NCBI GenBank assembly: GCA_025934595.1
Contig: JAICXU010000193.1
Span: 1-6,506 of the forward strand
Length of the DNA stretch: 6,506 bases
Source of the DNA: Polyangiaceae bacterium
GTDB lineage: Bacteria; Myxococcota_A; Polyangia; Polyangiales; Polyangiaceae
Reading direction: 5' to 3'
Each line of letters begins with the position of its first letter. Position 1 is the stretch's first letter. Below the pieces are notes generated by a model. That model saw nothing but the letters and a program-made list of their open reading frames with translations. It searched no databases and was not told where the DNA came from. The position numbers and the translations under genes are program-made. Shown here piece after piece: positions 1 to 5,149 of this stretch.

Positions 1-1
1 A

Positions 2-391
2 TTCAAGATGTACAACGATCAGTATGGCCACGTCGAAGGCGATACGGCGTTGCAGCGTATTGCGTCGACCATGCACGATGCTTTGCGAACGGGTGATCGC
101 CTCTTTCGCTACGGCGGCGAGGAATTCGTGGTGCTCCTTCCCGAGCAATCGACCCCCGACGCGTCGGCGGCGATGGAGCGCATGCGCTCCGCCGTAGAGA
201 ACCTCGGCATATCGACGCCGGGCGGTCAGCACCTCACGATTAGTATCGGCGTCGCCGAGTGGCAGCCGCGAGATGGCACCGCCAGCGACTGGCTTGCTCG
301 CGCCGACGCGGCACTCTATTGCGCGAAAGGTAGCGGCCGCAATCGAGTCGAGGTAGCTCCCCATACGACGAGCGCGTACCGACGAGCGTGA
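2..391 (+). CDS. Diguanylate cyclase (GGDEF domain), C-terminal part; 5' end outside window
   Basis: This is the C-terminal half of a GGDEF domain, which makes cyclic di-GMP from two GTP. The frame is open to the left edge and reads F-K-M-Y-N-D-Q-Y-G-H, the usual FKxYND.YGH block before the catalytic loop, so the ATG at 8 is internal and not the start. Counting from that Met, the active-site motif GGEEF is at residues 36-40 (bases 113-127). An RxxD inhibitory site (R27-T-G-D30) lies five residues upstream, so product inhibition by c-di-GMP is likely. The later conserved block LTISIGVAEW and the terminal A-D-A-A-L-Y-C-A-K-G-S-G-R-N-R helix are intact, so the enzyme looks active. Any N-terminal sensory or receiver domain is outside the window. 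The stop is TGA at 389-391. It lies upstream of, and in the same direction as, the USP pair, but separated by a regulatory region, so probably in its own transcription unit. Confidence 0.93.
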   Translation, partial: FKMYNDQYGHVEGDTALQRIASTMHDALRTGDRLFRYGGEEFVVLLPEQSTPDASAAMERMRSAVENLGISTPGGQHLTISIGVAEWQPRDGTASDWLARADAALYCAKGSGRNRVEVAPHTTSAYRRA

Positions 392-487
392 TGCGGCGTT
401 GGTTCATTGTCGACGCATTCATGCATCGGTGCGCCCTGGGTTTTGTCGGAAAGAATGCGAACGATCGCGTGCTTCGACGGGTCCCGC

Positions 488-520
488 CGCAAGTCTTGCG
501 TCATTCTCGCAAAGCTCGCG
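488..520 (+). promoter_or_regulatory. Tandem 13-bp dyads, candidate enhancer sites for the first USP operon
   Basis: Two CGCA-N5-TGCG-type dyads: CGCAAGTCTTGCG at 488-500 and CGCAAAGCTCGCG at 508-520 (the second has one mismatch, C for T in the right arm). Their centres, 494 and 514, are 20 bp apart. They lie 83 and 63 bp upstream of the -12 cytosine at 577. Equivalent pairs at nearly the same distances precede the promoters of the hemerythrin and second USP operons. Tandem dyads at this position fit binding sites of a sigma-54 enhancer-binding protein; the protein itself is not identified. Confidence 0.72.
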
Positions 521-562
521 CGGATCGATGACGCTCGATGTGAAAAACGAAGCGGCGTGCGG

Positions 563-579
563 TGGCACCCGCGGTGCAA
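563..579 (+). promoter_or_regulatory. Sigma-54 (RpoN) -24/-12 promoter of the usp pair
   Basis: TGGCAC-CCGCG-GTGCAA matches the sigma-54 consensus TGGCAC-N5-TTGCW, with GG and GC at the obligatory spacing and one mismatch in the -12 block. The -12 cytosine is at 577, so transcription should begin near 589. This is 2 nt before an ATG at 591 that opens an 18-codon ORF, and 58 nt before the USP start. Two candidate enhancer dyads lie upstream. Confidence 0.78.
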
Positions 580-590
580 TCAGCGGCTGT

Positions 591-647
591 ATGTCACTCG
601 GTCGATTCGTGCGAGACGTGGCAGCGGCGAAAAGGGATGGTGGGTGA
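591..647 (+). CDS. Possible 18-codon leader ORF coupled to the USP gene
   Basis: An ATG at 591 lies about 2 nt after the predicted sigma-54 start point and opens the ORF MSLGRFVRDVAAAKRDGG. Its TGA at 645-647 shares one base with the ATG of the downstream USP gene (TGATG). If the transcript starts where the promoter predicts, this would be a leaderless ORF whose translation delivers ribosomes to the USP start. The USP Shine-Dalgarno-like AAAGGGA (631-637) lies inside it. The peptide is basic and matches no family I know. It may be translated only for coupling, or the ATG position may be chance. The other two promoters of this type in the window also have an ATG at the same distance, which is the main reason to list it. 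Confidence 0.4.
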   Translation: MSLGRFVRDVAAAKRDGG

Positions 648-1204
648 TGAACGGCATTTCCAAGATCGTCGTCGCCACGGATTTCTCGGACGCTTCGGAT
701 CATGCGATCGACCGAGCTTTGTCGCTCGCCGAATCGTTGAAAGCGAGCGTCATCCTGGTTCACGCATATGGGTTGCCGGTCTACGGGTTTCCGGACGGTG
801 TCTTGCTCCCGAGCCCCGAGGTGGCGGCGAACATCTCGGACGTCGCGCAAGAAGCGCTCGATCGAACGCTGAACCGCGCTCGCGAACGGTTTTCGAAGGT
901 CACGGGCGTCCTCCGCGAAGGCGATGCTCGCGAAGAGGTCGAGGCGGTCGCGCGCGATGTGGGCGCGGACCTGATCGTCACAGGCTCGCACGGCCGCACC
1001 GGCTTCAAGCGCTGGGTTCTCGGAAGCGTCGCGGACAGAATCGTGCACACGTCACCCATCCCCGTGCTCGTCGTACCGTCCGCCGAAGTAACCAAAACGT
1101 CTTCCCAATCTGTGTCGTCCAGCCCGGGAGCGGCGAGCGCGACCCCACCCGCAACGACTCAAGATGAAGCGGCAACACGGAGGTTCGGTTATGAGCCGTT
1201 TTGA
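647..1204 (+). CDS. Universal stress protein (UspA family), first of a tandem pair
   Basis: A 185-aa cytoplasmic USP with one alpha/beta Rossmann-like domain. The N-terminal strand and loop I-S-K-I-V-V-A-T-D-F-S are at residues 4-13. The nucleotide-binding motif G-x2-G-x9-G-S is at residues 113-127 (G-S-H-G ... L-G-S), followed by H-T-S-P-I-P-V-L-V-V-P, so it is probably an ATP-binding type. After about residue 146 there is a Ser/Thr/Ala/Pro-rich, probably disordered tail of about 40 residues that typical USPs of about 145 aa lack. The ATG at 647 is chosen because AAAGGGA (631-637) lies 9 nt upstream and the USP fold begins at once. The frame is open back to 407 but that extension is not USP-like. 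The end overlaps the next USP by 14 nt. A sigma-54 promoter at 563-579 and an 18-codon leader ORF precede it. The exact cellular role is unknown. Confidence 0.93.
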   Translation: MNGISKIVVATDFSDASDHAIDRALSLAESLKASVILVHAYGLPVYGFPDGVLLPSPEVAANISDVAQEALDRTLNRARERFSKVTGVLREGDAREEVEAVARDVGADLIVTGSHGRTGFKRWVLGSVADRIVHTSPIPVLVVPSAEVTKTSSQSVSSSPGAASATPPATTQDEAATRRFGYEPF

Positions 1205-1718
1205 AACGATCCTCGTCCCCACCGACTTCGGCGAGTCTGCCGAGCTTGCGCTGGACCACGCAATCACCATCGGACGCGCCATGAGCAGCAAGATCGTTCT
1301 GCTCTATGCCTGCCCTCTTCTGACCGGCGCAGCGCTCGACGGGTCCATCGTCCCGAGCCCCGAAGTGATCGAGATGATGCAAGAGGCCGGGCGCAAAGGT
1401 CTGGCGCGTGCGATCGAGAATCGGAAAAACTGCGGCGTCGAAATTCGCTCGCTCGAGACCGTCGGCGATCCTCGATCGTGCATCCTCGACGCCGCGAAGC
1501 AGAATGGCGCCGATCTCATCGTCATGGGAACGCATGGTCGACACGGCGTGTCGCGATTCCTGTTCGGAAGCACCGCCGAGGCGATCGTGCGGACCTCGCC
1601 GATTCCCGTGCTCACGGTTCGTGGGCCAGCGCCAAATGCGCTGCAGTCGCTCCTCGCGCAGGGCGTTGGCGCGGCGATCCTGGTGCCTGCAAAAGGCGAC
1701 TCCCTCACGGTCGCGTGA
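1191..1718 (+). CDS. Universal stress protein (UspA family), second of a tandem pair
   Basis: A 175-aa USP, paralogous to the preceding gene. T-I-L-V-P-T-D-F is at residues 6-13 and the nucleotide-binding G-x2-G-x9-G-S is at 113-127 (G-T-H-G ... F-G-S), the same residue numbers as in its neighbour. Both share a D-G-x-x-x-P-S-P-E-V segment near residues 50-59, which marks them as one USP subfamily together with the USP at 5697-6140. The C-terminal extension after about residue 145 is short and Ala/Leu/Gly-rich. The ATG at 1191 is preceded by CGGAGG (1178-1183) at 7-nt spacing; an upstream in-frame ATG at 1164 has no such site. The first 14 nt overlap the end of the upstream USP, so translation is probably coupled and the two proteins may be made in similar amounts. 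The gene is convergent with the USP at 1783-2427. Confidence 0.93.
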   Translation: MSRFETILVPTDFGESAELALDHAITIGRAMSSKIVLLYACPLLTGAALDGSIVPSPEVIEMMQEAGRKGLARAIENRKNCGVEIRSLETVGDPRSCILDAAKQNGADLIVMGTHGRHGVSRFLFGSTAEAIVRTSPIPVLTVRGPAPNALQSLLAQGVGAAILVPAKGDSLTVA

Positions 1719-1782
1719 CTTTCAGGAGCAACCCTCCGTCAGCGTGAGTTCTCGAGACTCTCCCGGTGCCGCCAAATGCTCG

Positions 1783-2427
1783 TCACTCGGGTCGCAGGAG
1801 GCTCGAGCCGACCGCGAAGGACTCCGGGATTTCGTAGTGCGTATGTCCGCGAACGGCGTGACGTCGCGTGTGACGCTCACACCAGAGCGTGCGACCGGCG
1901 GACTCGCGTTGCGCGACGATGCATTCCGGACACGCGGGCTCGATCTCGGGGACGTCCCGCATGTGATAGTCGGTTTGGCGAGCGACGAGCACTGGGCATT
2001 TTGCTTTGCGAACGACGAGCTCCGACACCGAGCCCAAAGCCAGACGGCGAATGCCCGTGCGACCTTCCGAGCCGACGATGATGAGATCGCTGGCGACACG
2101 CTCGGCAAACTGCACGATCTCGCGCCAAGGCTCGCCGGTCGCGAGGTGGCCGACGATTCGCCCGGCGAACGACTGTGATGCTCGTTCACCGAGTTGCTCC
2201 AGGTACGCGCGACCTCTCTCCAGAATCTCTGTGCCATTCCACGAGCTCGGAATTTCGGTCCTCGCTACCGGCTCGAACCCGTCGAGCACGTGCACGAGAT
2301 GGAGCTCGGCGGACGGAATCGAAGCTGCGAATCGTGCAGCGACGTCGATCACGTACGCAGCCGCTGGTGATCCGTCGATTCCTGCAACGATGACAAAACG
2401 GTCATGGGTGAGGGCCTGCGCGCTCAT
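1783..2427 (-). CDS. Universal stress protein with C-terminal Cys/His (possible zinc-binding) tail
   Basis: A 214-aa protein. Residues 10-150 are a USP domain: F-V-I-V-A-G-I-D-G-S-P at 11-21 and G-x2-G-x9-G-S at 119-133 (G-S-E-G ... L-G-S, with Glu where the paralogues have His), then C-P-V-L-V-A-R. The tail has C166-P-E-C169, then after 13 residues C183-E-R-H186, followed by H190, H195 and H197. The pattern C-x2-C-x13-C-x2-H resembles a small treble-clef or zinc-knuckle site; metal binding is inference. The start ATG (2425-2427) overlaps the hemerythrin stop as ATGA. AGGTGG lies just upstream, inside the hemerythrin gene. The two genes thus form one operon, which suggests a shared role in sensing or answering oxygen or redox change. 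It is less like the other three USPs here than they are like each other. Confidence 0.92.
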   Translation of the reverse strand: MSAQALTHDRFVIVAGIDGSPAAAYVIDVAARFAASIPSAELHLVHVLDGFEPVARTEIPSSWNGTEILERGRAYLEQLGERASQSFAGRIVGHLATGEPWREIVQFAERVASDLIIVGSEGRTGIRRLALGSVSELVVRKAKCPVLVARQTDYHMRDVPEIEPACPECIVAQRESAGRTLWCERHTRRHAVRGHTHYEIPESFAVGSSLLRPE

Positions 2428-2915
2428 TTTGAACCACCTTCCTTTAGCGACGCACGGTTCGCACGTGCGATGCGCTTGCGAAGAGCGCGAAGGAGCGAGT
2501 CTCGTTCGTGCACGCCGAGATTTTTGTCGCCCCATTTGTAGAGGAGCCCGTCCTCGCGATGCGCGTGCGCACGCAAACCATCGATGAATTTGTCGGCGAC
2601 GGTGAGACGTACGATGTGTAGATCGACACCGACGCCGAGCTCCTCCAGCTTGCAGCGGAAGTCTCGATGCTCATCGAGAATGGCCTTCGCCTCCTCCGGA
2701 TGCGCTCGCGCGAAGGAGGGGATCAAAAACCTCTCCTCTGCATCCATGTGACGACCGAGCTCGCTCTCGAACTGAGTCCACAAGCTCGAGAGCTCCTCGC
2801 GAACACCATTCTCGAAGGCGTCGAGCATCTGCTCGAACACGTCCTCGAGGCGACGGTGGTCGGCGAGAAAGTGATCGCGAATCGTGGGTGAGAGCGTTTG
2901 CGAGTGAGCGTGCAT
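2424..2915 (-). CDS. Hemerythrin (HHE) domain protein
   Basis: A 163-aa, mostly helical cytoplasmic protein with the hemerythrin-like four-helix pattern that binds a diiron centre. Candidate ligands are H20 (A-D-H-R-R-L-E), H56 and E60 (H-M-D-A-E-E), H83 (D-E-H-R-D-F) and H117 with E121 (H-A-H-R-E-D-G-L-L-Y). These follow the family order H...HxxxE...H...HxxxE. Such proteins bind O2 or NO, store iron or report redox state; which applies here cannot be seen. A Lys/Arg-rich C-terminus follows the domain (from about residue 145). The ATG at 2913-2915 is the only reasonable start. GAGAGG (2921-2926) lies 5 nt upstream, but a -24/-12 promoter predicts transcription from about 2916, so the mRNA may lack that site. 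It is the first gene of an operon with the Cys/His-tailed USP, overlapping it by 4 nt. Confidence 0.9.
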   Translation of the reverse strand: MHAHSQTLSPTIRDHFLADHRRLEDVFEQMLDAFENGVREELSSLWTQFESELGRHMDAEERFLIPSFARAHPEEAKAILDEHRDFRCKLEELGVGVDLHIVRLTVADKFIDGLRAHAHREDGLLYKWGDKNLGVHERDSLLRALRKRIARANRASLKEGGSK

Positions 2916-2926
2916 ACCGACCTCTC

Positions 2927-2942
2927 AGCAATGGGTGTGCCT
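2927..2942 (-). promoter_or_regulatory. Sigma-54 (RpoN) -24/-12 promoter of the hemerythrin-usp operon
   Basis: Read on the minus strand, AGGCAC-ACCCA-TTGCTG matches TGGCAC-N5-TTGCW with the essential GG and GC correctly spaced and only the first base off consensus. The -12 cytosine is at 2928, which puts the start point near 2916, one base before the hemerythrin ATG. The transcript would be leaderless and the GAGAGG motif at 2921-2926 would be left outside it. Paired dyads at 2985-3016 support a real promoter. Confidence 0.75.
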
Positions 2943-2984
2943 CGAGAAGCGAGACGAAACTCGCCCGCTTGGCGCGAGGTCGAG

Positions 2985-3016
2985 CGCAAACGTTGCGCTC
3001 CGGCGCAGAGGCTGCG
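2985..3016 (-). promoter_or_regulatory. Tandem 13-bp dyads, candidate enhancer sites for the hemerythrin operon
   Basis: Plus-strand readings are CGCAAACGTTGCG at 2985-2997 and CGCAGAGGCTGCG at 3004-3016. Both are exact CGCA-N5-TGCG dyads with centres at 2991 and 3010, 19 bp apart. They lie 63 and 82 bp upstream of the -12 cytosine at 2928. The nearer one is the core of a longer inverted repeat (2982-3000) with 8-bp arms GAGCGCAA/TTGCGCTC. The spacing matches that at the two other sigma-54-type promoters in the window. Confidence 0.75.
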
Positions 3017-3067
3017 TATCTGTTTTCTTCATCGCGCAACATCCGGGCGGCTCTCCCTTCGTGCGCT

Positions 3068-3853
3068 TCAATGCTCGCCGAGATACCACCGCGGCTTCGG
3101 ACGCGGCCGGTAGCTGAGACCAAAGTCGCGGGTGGCGACATCCCGGATGCGTGAGACGACTTTTTCCACCGAATCGGTGACGAAAATCCGATCGACGTCG
3201 CGTGCGTCGATCGCCCCGGCGGGCAAGAGACGCTCGCGGAGCAATCGGACGAGCGGATCCCAAAAGTCGCGACCGAGCAAGATCAACGGAAACTGCTTTA
3301 TTTTAGCGGTTTGAATGAGAACGAGCGTCTCGAAAATTTCGTCGAGCGTTCCGATTCCCCCGGGTAGCGCGACGAACGCGTAGGAGTACTTCACGAGCAT
3401 CAACTTTCGCACGAAGAAGTATTTGAACTCGACCATGCGATCCAAATACTGATTCGGCTTTTGCTCGCGCGGCAGCTCGATATTGCAACCGATCGAACGG
3501 CCGCCGGCGCGGCGGGCTCCCCGATTCGCCGACTCCATGAGACCCGGACCGCCACCGGTCATGACGGTCATGCCGGCCTCCGCGAGTCGCGCACCCAGCT
3601 GCTCGCCGAGGACGTAGTAGGGATCCTTCTCGCTGAAACGAGCGGAGCCGAACACGGTGACGCACGGGCCTACGAAGTGGAGGGATCGAAACCCTCGAAT
3701 GCACTCCGCGAAGATACGTAGCGCTTGGCGGAGCTCGTGAGTTCGAGCATGAGGTCCCTGGAGAAGTTGGCGCTCAGAAGGATCGCGCGTCGATGGCGGC
3801 CAAACGGAGGCCGTAGCTCGATCGATCGCCGATGTCTCTGACGCGGCCTGCAC
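3068..3853 (-). CDS. LOG-family (TIGR00730-type, 'lysine decarboxylase-like') Rossmann protein
   Basis: A 261-aa protein if it starts at GTG 3853. It has a nucleotide-binding fold: V-G-P-C-V-T-V-F-G-S-A-R at 61-72, G-G-G-P-G-L-M-E-S-A-N at 100-110, F-F-V-R-K at 146-150, and the signature P-G-G-I-G-T-L-D-E at 164-172. That motif marks LOG-type phosphoribohydrolases, which release a base from a nucleoside monophosphate; the family was long mislabelled lysine decarboxylase. The leading Q-L-L-Q-G-P-H block and about 15 residues after the signature fit the longer bacterial subfamily rather than the short plant-like LOG. The start is uncertain. GTG 3853 has GGTAGG at 7-nt spacing, and no ATG occurs between it and the conserved region. 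The frame is open far upstream (to 4303), but there it only shadows the small basic gene. The substrate is not predictable; in this setting nucleotide salvage under stress is possible. Confidence 0.88.
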   Translation of the reverse strand: MQAASETSAIDRATASVWPPSTRDPSERQLLQGPHARTHELRQALRIFAECIRGFRSLHFVGPCVTVFGSARFSEKDPYYVLGEQLGARLAEAGMTVMTGGGPGLMESANRGARRAGGRSIGCNIELPREQKPNQYLDRMVEFKYFFVRKLMLVKYSYAFVALPGGIGTLDEIFETLVLIQTAKIKQFPLILLGRDFWDPLVRLLRERLLPAGAIDARDVDRIFVTDSVEKVVSRIRDVATRDFGLSYRPRPKPRWYLGEH

Positions 3854-3950
3854 CGGTCGGCCTACCGAAATGCGACGCTTGTCGCGGTCGACACCGTCGT
3901 CGACGAGCTGGCGTCCTTGCGACGCGAAATCATGAGGAGGGTGAAGAGAC

Positions 3951-4286
3951 TCATCGCCGGGCCTTGCCACGCGGGCGCTTGGCGCGTGCGCGAGTTCTTC
4001 GAAAGGCCGCGTCGGGGGATCCCTTCCTCTGCTGCTCGACGCGATTGAGGCCCGCATCACTCTTCGCGTGGTTCGCGCTCTTACGCGTGGACTTTCGCGA
4101 CGGTCTCCTGCCGACCGTCTTCGGCTCGAGCGCGTAGGTCGCCTTGCTCTCGGTGTGACCCCTTTTTCTTGCGCCGTCGCGCACGTTCTGCGTCTCGCTA
4201 CCGTTGGATCGTGGTGCGTTCTTTCGCTTCTTTGCGCTTTCGCGGCGCTGTTCGTCCGCGTGAAATTGCTCCGATTGGGTCGCCAT
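3951..4286 (-). CDS. Small Lys/Arg-rich basic protein of unknown function
   Basis: A 111-aa, highly basic, low-hydrophobicity protein with no signal peptide or membrane segment. It begins M-A-T-Q-S-E-Q-F-H-A-D-E-Q-R-R and has a central K-A-T-Y-A-L-E-P block (48-55), then R-P-S-R-K-S-T-R-K-S-A-N (61-72) and K-G-S-P (88-91), ending in an Arg/Lys/Ala tail. From memory, similar short hypothetical proteins with a Y-A-L-E and R-P-S-R-K-S-T-R pairing occur in other Proteobacteria, but I cannot assign a role. The composition suggests nucleic-acid or polyanion binding, perhaps histone-H1-like. The ATG at 4284-4286 has AGAGGA at 7-nt spacing. The frame extends to a GTG at 4415 but without a good ribosome site. 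It is followed 97 nt later by the LOG-family gene and is probably in the same transcription unit. Confidence 0.75.
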   Translation of the reverse strand: MATQSEQFHADEQRRESAKKRKNAPRSNGSETQNVRDGARKRGHTESKATYALEPKTVGRRPSRKSTRKSANHAKSDAGLNRVEQQRKGSPDAAFRRTRARAKRPRGKARR

Positions 4287-4299
4287 GGCGGGTTCCTCT

Positions 4300-4530
4300 T
4301 CAAGTTCGATGCCTGCGTGAGCTCGAGAGGTCCGCGCAGTACCGGCGAAGCTTCTCTCGGGAGGGCACGAGAGCTGCTTCATTGGGCAGGTCATGCAGGC
4401 ACCTATCCAGATCACCTTTCGCGGTATTCCTCCCCAATGAAGATGTCAGCGGCCGTGCAAAGCACGCCGTTTCCGCGTTAGGCCGAGCTCGTCGAGCTGT
4501 CGCCTTCACGTTTTTCATCCTCACTTTCAT
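4300..4530 (-). CDS. Possible small hypothetical protein between the CBS and basic-protein genes
   Basis: A 76-aa ORF whose ATG (4528-4530) overlaps the stop of the CBS gene as ATGA and whose TGA (4300-4302) lies 13 nt before the ATG of the basic-protein gene. This spacing would fit a tightly packed operon. The N-terminal part is very basic (M-K-V-R-M-K-N-V-K). The C-terminal part, D-L-D-R-C-L-H-D-L-P-N-E then L-V-P-S-R-E-K-L-R-R-Y-C-A-D-L, reads like a folded small protein with two Cys residues. Against it: no good Shine-Dalgarno, mixed third-codon positions that look less GC-rich than those of the surrounding genes, and no family I recognise. If it is not a gene, 4287-4526 is a 240-nt spacer in which I see no clear promoter. 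Confidence 0.35.
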   Translation of the reverse strand: MKVRMKNVKATARRARPNAETACFARPLTSSLGRNTAKGDLDRCLHDLPNEAALVPSREKLRRYCADLSSSRRHRT

Positions 4531-5048
4531 CGAGACTTGCGTCGCAATTGATTCCATCGTTCGAGCAGCGCGATGTCGCCGAGCGCGCTCACCAGAATGC
4601 CGTCGTGCGCAACCACCGCAACGCGGCGCGCATGCGCGGACGCCAGCGCAATCAAAACGTCGTGCAGCCCGGCTCGCTCGCGAACCTTCAACGCAGACGA
4701 CATGAGCGTCGCAGCCAGCGCATTTAGGCGAGACTCGAGACGCATCTTGAGCAAATCGACGTCTCGCACCGTTCCCAGAAGAAGGCCGCCGGCGTTCACG
4801 ACGTGCAGCTCCGGCATTTTTCGCTCGCTCAGGATCGCGGCCACCGAGGCGATCGGGACATCGTCCTCCACGCAAAGCGCACCGGTCTCGAGCACGCTCC
4901 CGACGGACGTGGCCTCCGCAGTCGCCGCGACCTCGTCCTTCGCACCACAACGAATCCACGCGCATCCCGTGAGATCGCTCTCGATATCGATCAACTTTTC
5001 GCATTGCCGACACACGTCGAAGTCGACCGACTCTGACCTCTGGTACAA
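4527..5048 (-). CDS. CBS-domain pair protein with N-terminal four-Cys segment
   Basis: A 173-aa protein. The N-terminal segment has C13-R-Q-C16, C29 and C34 (C-x2-C-x12-C-x4-C), a possible small metal site. Two CBS motifs follow: residues about 50-100 (S-V-L-E-T-G-A-L-C-V ... V-P-I-A-S-V-A-A-I-L ... G-T-V-R-D-V-D-L-L) and about 112-165 (A-T-L-M-S-S ... V-A-V-V-A-H-D-G-I-L-V-S-A-L-G-D-I-A-L-L). CBS pairs bind adenine nucleotides such as AMP, ATP or SAM and act as energy sensors; there is no attached enzyme or channel, so it may be a stand-alone sensor. The start is uncertain: TTG 5048 is the most upstream in-frame start, and GTG 5015 just before C13 is the alternative. Neither has a strong ribosome site. 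It lies 101 nt downstream of the flavodoxin-like gene, in the same direction. Confidence 0.82.
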   Translation of the reverse strand: MYQRSESVDFDVCRQCEKLIDIESDLTGCAWIRCGAKDEVAATAEATSVGSVLETGALCVEDDVPIASVAAILSERKMPELHVVNAGGLLLGTVRDVDLLKMRLESRLNALAATLMSSALKVRERAGLHDVLIALASAHARRVAVVAHDGILVSALGDIALLERWNQLRRKSR

Positions 5049-5149
5049 AACACTCGCAGCGCGACTCGGCGCGAGCCGTCCTTCTGAACGGTCTCGCGAG
5101 CGAGCACGGCATGAGACTCAGGCCGAGCGTCGCGCGTCATGCCACGCTC

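Noticed and set aside
524..539. ATCGA-N6-TCGAT inverted repeat between the dyads and the first promoter
   Set aside because: It has no counterpart at the other two promoters, and short GATCGAT-like repeats are frequent in this sequence.
407..646. N-terminal 80-residue extension of the first USP
   Set aside because: It is in frame but not USP-like, and it spans the dyads and the -24/-12 promoter. The ATG at 647 has a ribosome site and starts the fold.
419..1048. Long antisense ORF across the first USP
   Set aside because: It is an open frame opposite a GC-rich coding gene. Its product resembles no family, while the plus-strand frame encodes a clear USP.
1746..1760. GAGT...ACTC hairpin as a terminator between the convergent USP genes
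   Set aside because: The stem is only 4 bp and there is no T-run on either strand. No convincing terminator was found in 1719-1782.
4180..4192. CGCACGTTCTGCG, another exact CGCA-N5-TGCG dyad
   Set aside because: It is single, lies inside the basic-protein coding region, and has no partner dyad 19-20 bp away and no -24/-12 element about 63 bp from it on either strand. One chance match in the window is not surprising.
3854..4303. Long N-terminal extension of the LOG-family protein
   Set aside because: It is Arg/Ser/Pro-rich, shadows the basic-protein gene in another frame, and LOG proteins normally have only a short stretch before the first conserved block.
4287..4415. GTG 4415 as the start of the basic-protein gene
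   Set aside because: Its only purine-rich site is about 13 nt away and the added residues differ in character. ATG 4286 has a well-placed AGAGGA.
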